NCBI GenBank assembly: GCA_038200305.1
Contig: JBBPYD010000169.1
Location: 1-64,000 of the forward strand
DNA length: 64,000 bases
Direction of reading: 5' to 3'
Source: JANXXV01 sp038200305
Lineage (GTDB): Bacteria > Acidobacteriota > Terriglobia > Bryobacterales > Bryobacteraceae
Part shown: positions 17,436-26,273 of the stretch, piece after piece
Layout of the letters: each line of letters starts with the position of its first letter
Numbering within the stretch: the first letter of the stretch is position 1
Notes under the pieces: generated by a model
Told to the model about the DNA's origin: nothing
The model's input: only the letters and a program-made list of their open reading frames with translations
Databases searched by the model: none
Program-made: the position numbers and the translations under genes

Positions 17436-17925
17436 TTGCGGGAACATCACGCCGCAGCGGCGGAAATTTCTCGCGCGGCTTAGTCTAGGGCTTGGCGGAC
17501 TCGGGGCAGCGTTCGTCGGGGTCCCAGTACTTGGATTTCTTCTCCGGCCCTTGCTGAGCAGTGTTGCGGAAGAGTGGCGGTCCGTTGGACGTACAGACAG
17601 TTTCCAACAGGGCCACACGGTGGAAGTGAGCTTTCAAGACGCCTCGCCGCTGGCTTGGGCCGGCGTGACCGGGAAAACAGCCGCCTGGCTGCGCCGGGAA
17701 GGCGATCACCGGTTCACGGCATTTTCCGTCAACTGCACACATCTCGGCTGCCCCGTGCGGTGGCTGCCCGATGCGGATCTGTTTATGTGTCCCTGTCACG
17801 GAGGCGTTTACTACAAGAACGGTGAAGTGGCGGCTGGACCTCCGCCCAAGCCGTTAACGCAATACCCGGTGAGAGTGCGAGGTGGCCTGGTTGAGATTCT
17901 CACCAGACCAACTCCGATTACCTAA
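17425..17925 (+). CDS. Rieske [2Fe-2S] protein
   Basis: A 166-residue Rieske subunit of a cytochrome bc/b6f-type complex. It has a short Tat-like N-terminus (PQRRKFLARLSLGLGGLGAAF), a single membrane helix, and the two cluster-binding loops CTHLGC and CPCHGG, each giving one Cys and one His. It takes electrons from quinol and hands them to the cytochrome c domain of the following gene. The start at 17425 (MNPDCGN) is chosen for spacing to a GAG-rich purine tract; an ATG three codons earlier is possible. Confidence 0.92.
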   Translation: MNPDCGNITPQRRKFLARLSLGLGGLGAAFVGVPVLGFLLRPLLSSVAEEWRSVGRTDSFQQGHTVEVSFQDASPLAWAGVTGKTAAWLRREGDHRFTAFSVNCTHLGCPVRWLPDADLFMCPCHGGVYYKNGEVAAGPPPKPLTQYPVRVRGGLVEILTRPTPIT

Positions 17926-17939
17926 GAGCGGGAGCAAAT

Positions 17940-19364
17940 TTGCATTTGTTGAAGAAAGCCTGGGCCTGGTTCGACGACCGCACCGATCTATCGAAAGTGC
18001 TTGGTCCAATCCTGCGCCATCCAGTGCCCCCCGGTACGGGATGGAAGTACGTGTTTGGCAGCGCAACTCTGTTTTCGTTTTTTGTTCAGGTAGTAACCGG
18101 GATCGCCCTGGCCACAGCCTATGTTTCTTCAGCAGGCCAGGCGTATGACGCCCTCCAGTGGATCACCAACAAAGCCGCGTTCGGCAACATTCTTCGCGGG
18201 ATGCATTACTTCGGCGCGTCCGCGATGGTGTTGATGGCCGGCATCCATATGATCCGCACCTTCCTTACGGGATCTTACAAATTCCCCAGGGAGATGAATT
18301 GGATACTCGGCGTGGTGCTTTTAGGGCTGACGATCCTAATGGGTTTCACCGGCCAATTGCTGCGTTGGGATCAGGACGGCGTATGGTCCACAATCGTTGC
18401 TGCCGAACAGGCCGGCCGTGTTCCGCTGATCGGACATTGGCTTGCAAAGCTGATACTTGGCGGGACAACGGTGGGCGGCGCGACGCTCAGCCGTTTCTTT
18501 GCCTATCATGTCTTCTTCATTCCGGCGCTGATCTTCGCCTTCGTCGGCTTGCACCTGTTTTTGGTGTTGCGGCACGGCATCTCAGAGCCTCCCAGGGCGG
18601 GGCACCCGGTTGATCCGAAAACCTACAAGGCCTGGTATGCGGATTTGCTAAAGCGGGAAGGCAGGCCGTTTTGGCCGGATGCCGCCTGGCGGGATGTGGT
18701 GTTCGGAGTGGCGGTGGTCATTGGCATAGTGGTGCTCGCCTGGATCTTCGGCCCTCCGCAATTGACCGGGCCTCCCGATCCCACCATCATTGAGGCGTAT
18801 CCTAGGCCCGACTGGTATCTGCTCTGGTATTTTGCCGTGCTCGCGCAGCTTCCGCATGGAACCGAATCGTACGTGATTGTTCTGGCGCCGCTTACAGCCG
18901 GCCTGGTTCTATTGCTTCTGCCGATCTTTTTCAATAAGGGGGAACGAAGTCCTTCCCGCCGGCCCTGGGCTGTCGCGATCGTTATTTTGGCGATCATAGG
19001 GATCGGTACTCTGTGGATAGCCGGCCAGAGATCACCCTGGTCCCCCGATTTTTCAGCCCGCCCATTGTCACCGGAAACCGTTCATGCGAGCAACGGTCCG
19101 ATTGCCGACGGCGCCCAACTCTTTTACAGGAAGGGTTGCGAGTACTGCCATACCGTTTCCGGGCAGGGAGGGCAGCGAGGTCCGGACCTCACCGCCGTGG
19201 GAGATCGATTGACCGCCGATCAGATGACCATACGGATTCTGAACGGTGGAAATAATATGCCGGCATACGCGGGAAATCTAAAGCCTCAAGAGCTGAATGC
19301 TCTTCTGGCGTTTCTGCGCTCCCGCGATCCGGCGGCTCAGGCTAACAGCAAACAGGAGAAATAA
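17940..19364 (+). CDS. Cytochrome b fused to cytochrome c (quinol oxidising complex)
   Basis: A 474-residue fusion. Residues 1-380 are cytochrome b with eight helices. Haem ligands are a His pair 14 apart in MHYFGASAMVLMAGIHM and a pair 15 apart in YHVFFIPALIFAFVGLHL, the cytochrome b6 pattern. The Qo motif reads PDWY rather than PEWY, typical of menaquinone users. Residues about 390-474 form a cytochrome c domain with CEYCH and a likely Met ligand in NNMPAY. The gene starts with TTG, with GGGAG about six bases upstream. With the Rieske protein it forms a minimal two-gene bc complex, feeding the oxidase encoded upstream. Confidence 0.92.
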   Translation: MHLLKKAWAWFDDRTDLSKVLGPILRHPVPPGTGWKYVFGSATLFSFFVQVVTGIALATAYVSSAGQAYDALQWITNKAAFGNILRGMHYFGASAMVLMAGIHMIRTFLTGSYKFPREMNWILGVVLLGLTILMGFTGQLLRWDQDGVWSTIVAAEQAGRVPLIGHWLAKLILGGTTVGGATLSRFFAYHVFFIPALIFAFVGLHLFLVLRHGISEPPRAGHPVDPKTYKAWYADLLKREGRPFWPDAAWRDVVFGVAVVIGIVVLAWIFGPPQLTGPPDPTIIEAYPRPDWYLLWYFAVLAQLPHGTESYVIVLAPLTAGLVLLLLPIFFNKGERSPSRRPWAVAIVILAIIGIGTLWIAGQRSPWSPDFSARPLSPETVHASNGPIADGAQLFYRKGCEYCHTVSGQGGQRGPDLTAVGDRLTADQMTIRILNGGNNMPAYAGNLKPQELNALLAFLRSRDPAAQANSKQEK

Positions 19365-19366
19365 GC

Positions 19367-21118
19367 ATGGCTAAGACAACAGCGGATTTACTGATCGAGA
19401 GATTGATCGATTGGGACGTGAAAACGATATTTGGTTTTCCAGGCGATGGAATCAACGGCATATTCGAAGCCCTTCGAACTCGCCAGGATAAGATCCAATT
19501 TATCCAGGTCCGTCACGAGGAAGCCGCCGCCTTCGCCGCGTGCGGCTATGCCAAGTACACGGGACGGCTTGGTGTATGCCTGGCGACGTCCGGCCCCGGC
19601 GGCATCCATCTGCTGAACGGACTATACGATGCCAAGTGCGATGGACAACCGGTGCTTGCCATCACCGGCCACACCTTCCATGACCTGATTGGCACCCACT
19701 ATCAGCAGGACGTGGATCTAGACAAGCTGTACATGGATGTAGCGGCCTACAATCAGCGCGTGATGGGGCCGGCGCATGTGGTGAATGTGCTGGACGAAGC
19801 GATCAAGACGTCGCTCGCGCGCCGCACGGTTTCGCACATTACCATCCCCAAGGACATTCAGGAGTGGACGTCGAAGGACCAACGCACTTCGGCCAATGTT
19901 CCCAAACACAGTTCAGATACCTACACCGCCGCTTATCCTGTACCTCCGCAGGCTGCGCTGCAAGCTGCCGCGGATCTCATCAACAAAGGTTCCAAGGTCG
20001 CCATTCTTGCGGGCCGCGGTTGTCTTCGCGCACGCGAGGAAGTGCTGGAACTGGCGAAGACCGTTGCGGGTCCAATCGTGAAGCCGTTGCTGGGAAAGGC
20101 GGTTGTACCGGATAAAAGTCCTTACACCACCGGCGGAATCGGACTGCTGGGCACCGCTCCCTCGCAGGACGCATTGCAAGAGTGCGACACGCTCATTGTG
20201 GCAGGCACCAGCTTCCCTTACATGGAGTTCTATCCCAAGCCGGGCAAGGCGAAAACGGTTCAAATCGATATCGATTCCACCCGCATAGGCCTACGTCATC
20301 CCGCCGACGCCGGCCTGGTGGGCGATTGCCGCACGGTCTTGCGAGCCTTGCTCCCGCTGCTTGAGGCGAAGAAGGACGACAGCTTCCTGAAGAAATCGCA
20401 GAAGCGCATGGAGAGCTGGAACAAGCTAATGGAAGAACGCGGCACCCGCACCGACATGCCGATGAAACCGCAAGTGGTCACGTATGAGTTGAACAAGCTG
20501 CTTAACAGCGATGCGATCGTCTCGTCGGACAGCGGCACCATCGCCACCTGGAGCGCGCGTTACATCGATATCAAGGATACGATGCAGTTCTCACTGTCCG
20601 GACTGCTCGCGACCATGGGGAACGGTCTGCCCTACAGCATCGGCGCCGCGGTCGCTTATCCGGACCGCCAGGTGGTGTGCGTTGTGGGCGACGGCGGCCT
20701 CACGATGCTGATGGGCGAAATTGCCACCTTGGTTAAGTACAACCTGAACGTCAAGGTGATCGTCATCAAAAATAACGTTCTGGGCGAGATCAAATGGGAA
20801 CAAATGGTGCTCGATGGGAATCCACAGTTTGGAGTGCAACTGCAGCCGATCGATTTCGCGGGTTTCGCGGTCAATTGCGGAGCCGCTGGATTCACCATAG
20901 AGCGTCCGGAAGAAGCCGCGTCCGTGCTTCGCCAGGCGTTGGCCCATCCCGGACCCGCGGTGATCCAGGCCGTTGTCGATCCAAGCGAGCCGCCCATGCC
21001 CGGCCAGGTCAATACGGAGCAGGCGGTGCACTTTGCCGAAGCCCTGCTGAAAGGCCAGAAGGAAGGATGGAAAATCATCAAGACCGTAATGGAGGACAAA
21101 ATCCGTGAAGTCATTTAA
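19367..21118 (+). CDS. Thiamine pyrophosphate enzyme, pyruvate oxidase-like
   Basis: A 583-residue TPP-dependent enzyme of the pyruvate oxidase/acetolactate synthase family. The three domains are clear: Pyr domain with catalytic Glu in VRHEEAAAF, central FAD/nucleotide-like domain (about 200-330), and PP domain with GDGGLTM...KNN binding Mg-TPP. The C-terminal tail is amphipathic and Lys-rich, as in quinone-dependent PoxB, which decarboxylates pyruvate to acetate and CO2 and reduces quinone. Acetolactate synthase is less likely given the setting. It follows the cytochrome genes by two bases, with AGGAGA as ribosome site. Confidence 0.88.
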   Translation: MAKTTADLLIERLIDWDVKTIFGFPGDGINGIFEALRTRQDKIQFIQVRHEEAAAFAACGYAKYTGRLGVCLATSGPGGIHLLNGLYDAKCDGQPVLAITGHTFHDLIGTHYQQDVDLDKLYMDVAAYNQRVMGPAHVVNVLDEAIKTSLARRTVSHITIPKDIQEWTSKDQRTSANVPKHSSDTYTAAYPVPPQAALQAAADLINKGSKVAILAGRGCLRAREEVLELAKTVAGPIVKPLLGKAVVPDKSPYTTGGIGLLGTAPSQDALQECDTLIVAGTSFPYMEFYPKPGKAKTVQIDIDSTRIGLRHPADAGLVGDCRTVLRALLPLLEAKKDDSFLKKSQKRMESWNKLMEERGTRTDMPMKPQVVTYELNKLLNSDAIVSSDSGTIATWSARYIDIKDTMQFSLSGLLATMGNGLPYSIGAAVAYPDRQVVCVVGDGGLTMLMGEIATLVKYNLNVKVIVIKNNVLGEIKWEQMVLDGNPQFGVQLQPIDFAGFAVNCGAAGFTIERPEEAASVLRQALAHPGPAVIQAVVDPSEPPMPGQVNTEQAVHFAEALLKGQKEGWKIIKTVMEDKIREVI

Positions 21119-22382
21119 CCCGACCATGCCGCTCCCCCGCCGGAGCCTGCCTGGGATGGCGCACGTGCGCCAGGATCTACCCTCGGATCACATTGACGAT
21201 GTCCGCGGCGACGTCAGGCAGAAGTTGATGGATTCCGGACTACGCGAAAAGGTGAAACCCGGCGCCAGGGTGGCGATCACCGCAGGCAGCCGCGGCATCG
21301 GGGGCCTTGTCGAGCTTTTGTCCGGAATCGTGGATGCGGTGAAATCCTGCGGCGGTGAACCATTCATCATTCCCGCGATGGGAAGCCATGGCGGGGCGAC
21401 ACCGGAAGGGCAGGCGGAAATACTGCACCGGCTCGGGGTAAACGAGCAATCCACTGGAGCGCCCATCCGTGCAACCATGGACACGCAGGAACTCGGGGCC
21501 TCGGAGAACGGCGCTATCGCTCATCTGGACCGGTTCGCTGCCGAAGCCGACGGCATCATTGTTTTGGGACGGACCAAGACGCATCCCGAATCGGTGGGCG
21601 AGCTGGCCTCCGGCTTGCTGAAGATGTGTACTATCGGGTTGGGCAAGCAGGTGGGCGCTCATCAGGCGCACAGCCACGTTCTATGGGATTCAGTGCGGGC
21701 CGTGCCCAAGGTGCAATTGGCCAAATCGAAAATCCTGTTTGGCGTGCCGGTGGTGGAAAACGGCTACAGGCAGCCGTGCGCAATCGAAGTGGTGCCGCCC
21801 ACCTACGAAGCCTTTCTCGAAGCCGACATGCGTCTGCTCCGTTTCGCCAAGAAGCATCTTGCCCGAATCCCGTTTGAGGATCTGGATCTTTTGATCGTCG
21901 ACGAGTTGGGAAAAACGATCTCCGGAGGCGGGATGGACCCCAACATCATCGGGCTCTGGAGGAATTCGGATGCGCCCCACAAACCGGACTACCGGCGCAT
22001 CGTGGTTCTCTCTCTTACCTATCCCTCGCTCGGAAACGGACTGGGGATCGGGATGGCGGATTTCACAACGCGCCGATTCCTCGATTCCTACGACCCGGCC
22101 GTCAGCTATGTGAATCTGCTGACCGCGTCGGAACCCGGCGGCAATACTCGCGAAGGGCCACTTCCGCTGGCGCTCGATTCCGATCAGGAAGCCATTGAAG
22201 TGGGTCTCTTCTCATCGCTCGCCGGCCCTGCTCCACGCATTTGCCGTATCAAGAATACGGCCAAGCTGGATGAACTGTGGGTCTCGGAATCGCTGCTGGA
22301 TGAAGTGAAGCGAAATCCGAAGCTTGACGTGCTTCAGCCCCCTTCTCCGCTGCCGTTCAACCAAACAGGAAACCTGTTCTAA
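21105..22382 (+). CDS. LarA/DUF2088 family protein (lactate racemase-like)
   Basis: A 425-residue member of the nickel-pincer lactate racemase superfamily. LarA converts between L- and D-lactate; relatives act on other 2-hydroxyacids. Family features are the N-terminal nucleotide-binding-like domain (RVAITAGSRGIGG), PAMGSHGGATPEGQ and RTKTHPES, where His residues match catalytic positions. No larB/C/E cofactor genes are present in the window, so pincer loading cannot be confirmed. The GTG start at 21105 overlaps the TPP enzyme stop and has GGAGG nine bases upstream. It sits directly before a D-lactate dehydrogenase-like gene, which supports hydroxyacid racemisation. Confidence 0.8.
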   Translation: MKSFNPTMPLPRRSLPGMAHVRQDLPSDHIDDVRGDVRQKLMDSGLREKVKPGARVAITAGSRGIGGLVELLSGIVDAVKSCGGEPFIIPAMGSHGGATPEGQAEILHRLGVNEQSTGAPIRATMDTQELGASENGAIAHLDRFAAEADGIIVLGRTKTHPESVGELASGLLKMCTIGLGKQVGAHQAHSHVLWDSVRAVPKVQLAKSKILFGVPVVENGYRQPCAIEVVPPTYEAFLEADMRLLRFAKKHLARIPFEDLDLLIVDELGKTISGGGMDPNIIGLWRNSDAPHKPDYRRIVVLSLTYPSLGNGLGIGMADFTTRRFLDSYDPAVSYVNLLTASEPGGNTREGPLPLALDSDQEAIEVGLFSSLAGPAPRICRIKNTAKLDELWVSESLLDEVKRNPKLDVLQPPSPLPFNQTGNLF

Positions 22383-22392
22383 AGGAACTCTC

Positions 22393-25300
22393 ATGCCAAC
22401 CATAGAAACCAAACTGTCCGATTCCTTCGTCCGGATCACCACCAAGACTCCGCCCACTCAAATCGATAACCGGATGCAAACCGGCACCACTTCGACAATG
22501 ACTCTCGATGTTGCGGCTCTCAAACGAGAGCTCAGTTCGGGAGTAAAAGGAGAAGTGCGATTCAGCGATGGCGACCGGGGCATGTATGCCTCCGACGCCG
22601 GCAACTACCGCATGGTGCCGATCGGCGTTGTGTTGCCTAAGAATGCGGACGATGTTCTGCACACGCTGTCGGTGTGCCGGCGGCAGGGTGCGCCCATTGT
22701 CGCTCGAGGCGGCGGCACGGGCATTCCGGGGCAGACCGTGAATGTGGCGGTTCTGCTCGATTTTTCGAAGTACATGAACCAGATTACGGAAATGAATCCG
22801 GAGCAGAAGTACGCGCGCGTGCAACCCGGTATTGTGCTTGACGAATTGCGCAATGCGGCCGGCAAATACGGACTCACCTTCGGTCCGGATCCGGCCACGC
22901 ATAGCCGCAATACGCTAGGCGGGATGATCGGCAATAATTCCTGCGGTATTCACTCCATGATGTCAGGCGAGACCGTAGACAATATCGACGAGCTCGACAT
23001 CGTCACCTACGATGGAACGCGGCTTACCGTTGGAGCAACCAGTGAGCAGGACCTGGAGCGCATCATTCGCGAAGGCGGGCGAAAAGGGGAGATCTACGGC
23101 CGCCTCAAGGCGCTTCGCGACAAATATGCCGATCGGATTCGCGAAGAGTTCCCCATGATTCCGCGGCGGGTATCCGGTTTCAACCTGCCCGCGCTGCTGC
23201 CGGAGCAGGGGTTCAATGTGGCGAAGGCCCTGGTCGGCACGGAATGCACTTGTGTGCTCGTGCTGGAGGCGAAGACGAAGCTGGTCTACAATCCTCCGGT
23301 TCGATCGCTGCTCGTATTCGGCTATCCCGACATCTTTCAAGCGGGCGATAACGTGGTTGAGCCGGCGAAATTCGGTCCCGTCGGTCTCGAAGCGCTGGAC
23401 GACACCTTCATCGAATATATGAAGAAAAAAGGCCTGCATCCTCCGGACATGAACTTCATGCCGGAAGGAAATGCCTGGCTGCTGATCGAGTTCGGCGGTA
23501 AAGATAAGGCCGAAGCCGACGCCAATGCCCGCAAGTGCATGGACGAAATGAAGAAGCGCGGCAATCCTCCGCCCATGAAACTCTTTGACGATCCAAAGCA
23601 GGAGAAGCTGGTCTGGCATCTGCGGGAAGAGGGTCTGGGCGCGACAGCGAAGGTGCCGGACATGCCGGAAAACCATGAGGGTTGGGAGGATGCATCCGTC
23701 CCGCCCGACAAATTGGGCGCCTATTTGCGCGAGTTTAAAAAGTTGATGGACAAGTACAACTACGTTGGACCACTCTACGGTCATTTCGGTCAGGGATGCG
23801 TGCATACACGGCTCACGTTCGATCTGGAGACAGCCGAGGGCATTCAAAAATGGCGCCGTTTTCTTGAGGAAGCTTCCGACCTGGTAGTGAGCTATGGCGG
23901 GTCGCTTTCCGGGGAACACGGCGATGGACAGGCCCGCGGTGAGTTATTGTCCCGCATGTTCAGCGCGGAAATCATCAACGCCTTTCGCGAGTTCAAGGCA
24001 ATTTGGGATCCCGAGTGGAAGATGAATCCCGGAAAGGTGATCGACCCCTACCGCGTGGACGAGAATCTTCGCGAGGGCACCGATTACAACCTGCGCCAAG
24101 TGAAGACTCATTTCCATTTTCCGGACGACCATCATAGCTTTGCCTCGGCCAGCGACCGGTGTGTCGGCGCCGGGGTCTGCCGCCGTCACGAAAGCGGCGA
24201 TGAGACCATGTGCCCCAGCTACATGGTCACCCGCGAAGAGAAACACTCCACTCGCGGCCGTGCCCGTCTGCTGAACGAAATGATCCGCGGCGATGTGGTG
24301 AAAGATGGCTGGAGAAATGAGGAGGTGCGCGAGGCGCTGGACCTATGCCTCTCTTGCAAAGGCTGCAAACACGACTGTCCGGTGCAGGTGGACATGGCCA
24401 CCTACAAGGCCGAGTTCCTCTCGCATTACTACGAAGGCCGGCTGCGCCCCCGCTACGCCTATACTTCGGGCCTGATCTATTGGTGGTCCAGGGTGGCCGC
24501 TCATATGCCTGCCAGCGCAAATTTTTTCACGCAAACGCCGGGCTTGAACAGTGTGGTGAAACTGCTGGGCGGCTACTCGCAGAAGCGCCACATTCCGCCG
24601 TTCGCCCCGGAAACCTTCAAGCAATGGTTCGCGCGGCGGGAAGTCCGGAATGTGGGCAAACCGCCCGTCATTTTGTGGGCCGATACCTTCAACAATCACT
24701 TCACGCCAGCGGTGGCAAAGGCGGCGGTTGAAGTTCTTGAGCACGCCGGCTATCGGGTCCAGGTTCCCAGACAAAGTCTCTGCTGCGGCAGGCCTTTATA
24801 CGATTACGGCATGCTGGACACCGCTAAGAGTCTGCTCCGTCAAGTGGTAGACACGTTGCGCCAGCCGATTCGCGACGGAATTCCGATAGTAGGTCTTGAG
24901 CCAAGTTGCATGACGGTATTCCGGGATGAGCTTACCAATTTGCTTTACGGCGATGAGGATGCAAAGCGCCTGAACCAGCTAAGCTTTATTTTGAGCGAGT
25001 TTCTGCAAGAAAAGGTGAAGGATTATCAACCGCCCAGGCTGCAGCGCAAAGCGATTGTACATGGACATTGTCATCACAAGTCGCAATTGCATTTTGAAAC
25101 CGAGATCGACTTACTGAAAAAGGCGGGAGTCGACTGCGAGGTACCAGATTCCGGTTGCTGCGGCATGGCAGGCTCGTTTGGTTATGAGGCCGATCATTAC
25201 CAAGTGGGCCTGGACTGCGGAGAGCGTGTCCTGCTTCCCGCTGTGCGAAAGGCTCCCAAAGACGAACTCATTGTAACCGACGGGTTCAGTTGCCGCGAAA

Positions 25301-25518
25301 TGATCCAACAGGAAACCGACCGGCACGCCATCCACTTCGCGCAGGTGCTTCAAATGGCCATTAAGGATGGTCCGGATGGTCCATCGGGACCTCTACCTGA
25401 GAAACGCTACGCAACAGTTGAACGAACACAGGCATTGCCAGTCGGAATCGTAGCGGCTGGCGCCCTTCTCGCCGGCGCCGGCATGATTTGGAACCGCCGC
25501 CGTCGAGCAAAGGGTTGA
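22393..25518 (+). CDS. FAD/4Fe-4S D-lactate dehydrogenase-like fusion protein
   Basis: A 1041-residue fusion of GlcD-like and GlcF-like parts, as in YdiJ/Dld-II enzymes that oxidise D-lactate or D-2-hydroxyglutarate. Residues about 65-205 form the FAD-binding PCMH domain (GGGTGIPGQTVN, GNNSCGIHSM), about 270-560 the FAD-oxidase C domain (GHFGQGCVHTR, SGEHGDGQARGEL). An Fe-S block contains CVGAGVCRRHE and CLSCKGCKHDCP. Two CCG domains (CCGRPLYDYG, CCGMAGSFGYE) follow. Unusually, the C-terminus adds a hydrophobic helix and Arg-rich tail, a membrane anchor. AAAGGAA precedes the ATG. It is the last gene of the operon and may feed quinone with electrons from lactate. Confidence 0.9.
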   Translation: MPTIETKLSDSFVRITTKTPPTQIDNRMQTGTTSTMTLDVAALKRELSSGVKGEVRFSDGDRGMYASDAGNYRMVPIGVVLPKNADDVLHTLSVCRRQGAPIVARGGGTGIPGQTVNVAVLLDFSKYMNQITEMNPEQKYARVQPGIVLDELRNAAGKYGLTFGPDPATHSRNTLGGMIGNNSCGIHSMMSGETVDNIDELDIVTYDGTRLTVGATSEQDLERIIREGGRKGEIYGRLKALRDKYADRIREEFPMIPRRVSGFNLPALLPEQGFNVAKALVGTECTCVLVLEAKTKLVYNPPVRSLLVFGYPDIFQAGDNVVEPAKFGPVGLEALDDTFIEYMKKKGLHPPDMNFMPEGNAWLLIEFGGKDKAEADANARKCMDEMKKRGNPPPMKLFDDPKQEKLVWHLREEGLGATAKVPDMPENHEGWEDASVPPDKLGAYLREFKKLMDKYNYVGPLYGHFGQGCVHTRLTFDLETAEGIQKWRRFLEEASDLVVSYGGSLSGEHGDGQARGELLSRMFSAEIINAFREFKAIWDPEWKMNPGKVIDPYRVDENLREGTDYNLRQVKTHFHFPDDHHSFASASDRCVGAGVCRRHESGDETMCPSYMVTREEKHSTRGRARLLNEMIRGDVVKDGWRNEEVREALDLCLSCKGCKHDCPVQVDMATYKAEFLSHYYEGRLRPRYAYTSGLIYWWSRVAAHMPASANFFTQTPGLNSVVKLLGGYSQKRHIPPFAPETFKQWFARREVRNVGKPPVILWADTFNNHFTPAVAKAAVEVLEHAGYRVQVPRQSLCCGRPLYDYGMLDTAKSLLRQVVDTLRQPIRDGIPIVGLEPSCMTVFRDELTNLLYGDEDAKRLNQLSFILSEFLQEKVKDYQPPRLQRKAIVHGHCHHKSQLHFETEIDLLKKAGVDCEVPDSGCCGMAGSFGYEADHYQVGLDCGERVLLPAVRKAPKDELIVTDGFSCREMIQQETDRHAIHFAQVLQMAIKDGPDGPSGPLPEKRYATVERTQALPVGIVAAGALLAGAGMIWNRRRRAKG

Positions 25519-25530
25519 ATGAATTAGAGA

Positions 25531-25575
25531 CCGGCATCCGGGATGCGGATGCCGGCACTCATTTCGTTTTACCGG
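25531..25575 (+). terminator. Hairpin terminator of the respiratory operon
   Basis: CCGGCATCCG (25531-25540) and CGGATGCCGG (25546-25555) form a perfect 10-bp stem with a five-base loop, followed by CACTCATTTCGTTTT. It lies 12 bases after the operon's last stop and may also serve the convergent gene that ends at 25569. Confidence 0.75.
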
Positions 25576-26144
25576 TGTCTGGTGATTATCTCGATCACTT
25601 CGATTTCCCCTCCAGTCGGCTGCGTACCCTTAACCTGAGCGTTCTTCAGAGCCATGACATGGGAGTCATTGGCTGATTTAGTCGGCTTGGACAGGTTTGA
25701 GGTCATTTCATCCGGCATAGAAAGGACTTGCTTCTTGTTGGCCTTGGCGAGATCTGATGCCCGCTGTTTGGGATACACAAACTCCATTCCGAAGTTATCC
25801 CCTGGATAAAACCATGCCTGGAGCGCTTCGGGTGAACCCGCCGCCCGTTCATCGAACTTCAGAACGGTGTCGCCCTTTGGTTGCAGGCGGTAATCCGGCA
25901 CGGCGAGCAGGGTGGCTTCGAGCTTGGTTTCATCCGCGTTATATATCTCGACGATATCGCGGTTGCTCTTGGAGTCTAAAAGCTTAAATGTATAAGTGCC
26001 AGCCGGAAGCACCTTGCCCGGAATCTCAATGGGCTGGCTGAACGTGACGTTTGTTTTCTTGTTCCACTCGTCGGCCCGTGCGGTTGGCAAACAAGCTGCC
26101 GCAAACAGGCCTAAGCACATCAGTAATGAACTTGCAATTTTCAT
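25569..26144 (-). CDS. Secreted protein of unknown function
   Basis: A 191-residue exported protein with a signal peptide ending around residue 24 (ACLPTARADEW). A short beta-rich domain follows (VTFSQPIEIPGKVLPAGTYTFKL), which looks like a small carbohydrate- or lipid-binding beta-sandwich, with a polar C-terminal tail rich in Lys and Ser. I know of many such short secreted proteins in Acidobacteria, but no function. The GGAAA-type ribosome site precedes the ATG. It is convergent with the respiratory operon and shares its terminator. Confidence 0.75.
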   Translation of the reverse strand: MKIASSLLMCLGLFAAACLPTARADEWNKKTNVTFSQPIEIPGKVLPAGTYTFKLLDSKSNRDIVEIYNADETKLEATLLAVPDYRLQPKGDTVLKFDERAAGSPEALQAWFYPGDNFGMEFVYPKQRASDLAKANKKQVLSMPDEMTSNLSKPTKSANDSHVMALKNAQVKGTQPTGGEIEVIEIITRHR

Positions 26145-26273
26145 ATTTTCCTTTCTTTACGGCCGACCCGCCGTAGGTTTCCTCACAAGATTAGACGCAT
26201 TGCCACCGTTTCCTGTGACGCCTGTCCTCTCCTTTTCTCTCACTTCGGTTTATCCCGCCGATATGAAACGCAG

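Noticed and set aside
19367..21118. Acetolactate synthase large subunit
   Set aside because: No small regulatory subunit or branched-chain genes are nearby; the respiratory setting and Lys-rich tail fit pyruvate oxidase better.
22963..23919. Minus-strand 318-codon open frame
   Set aside because: Antisense shadow of the FAD domain of the D-lactate dehydrogenase-like fusion; no domain seen.
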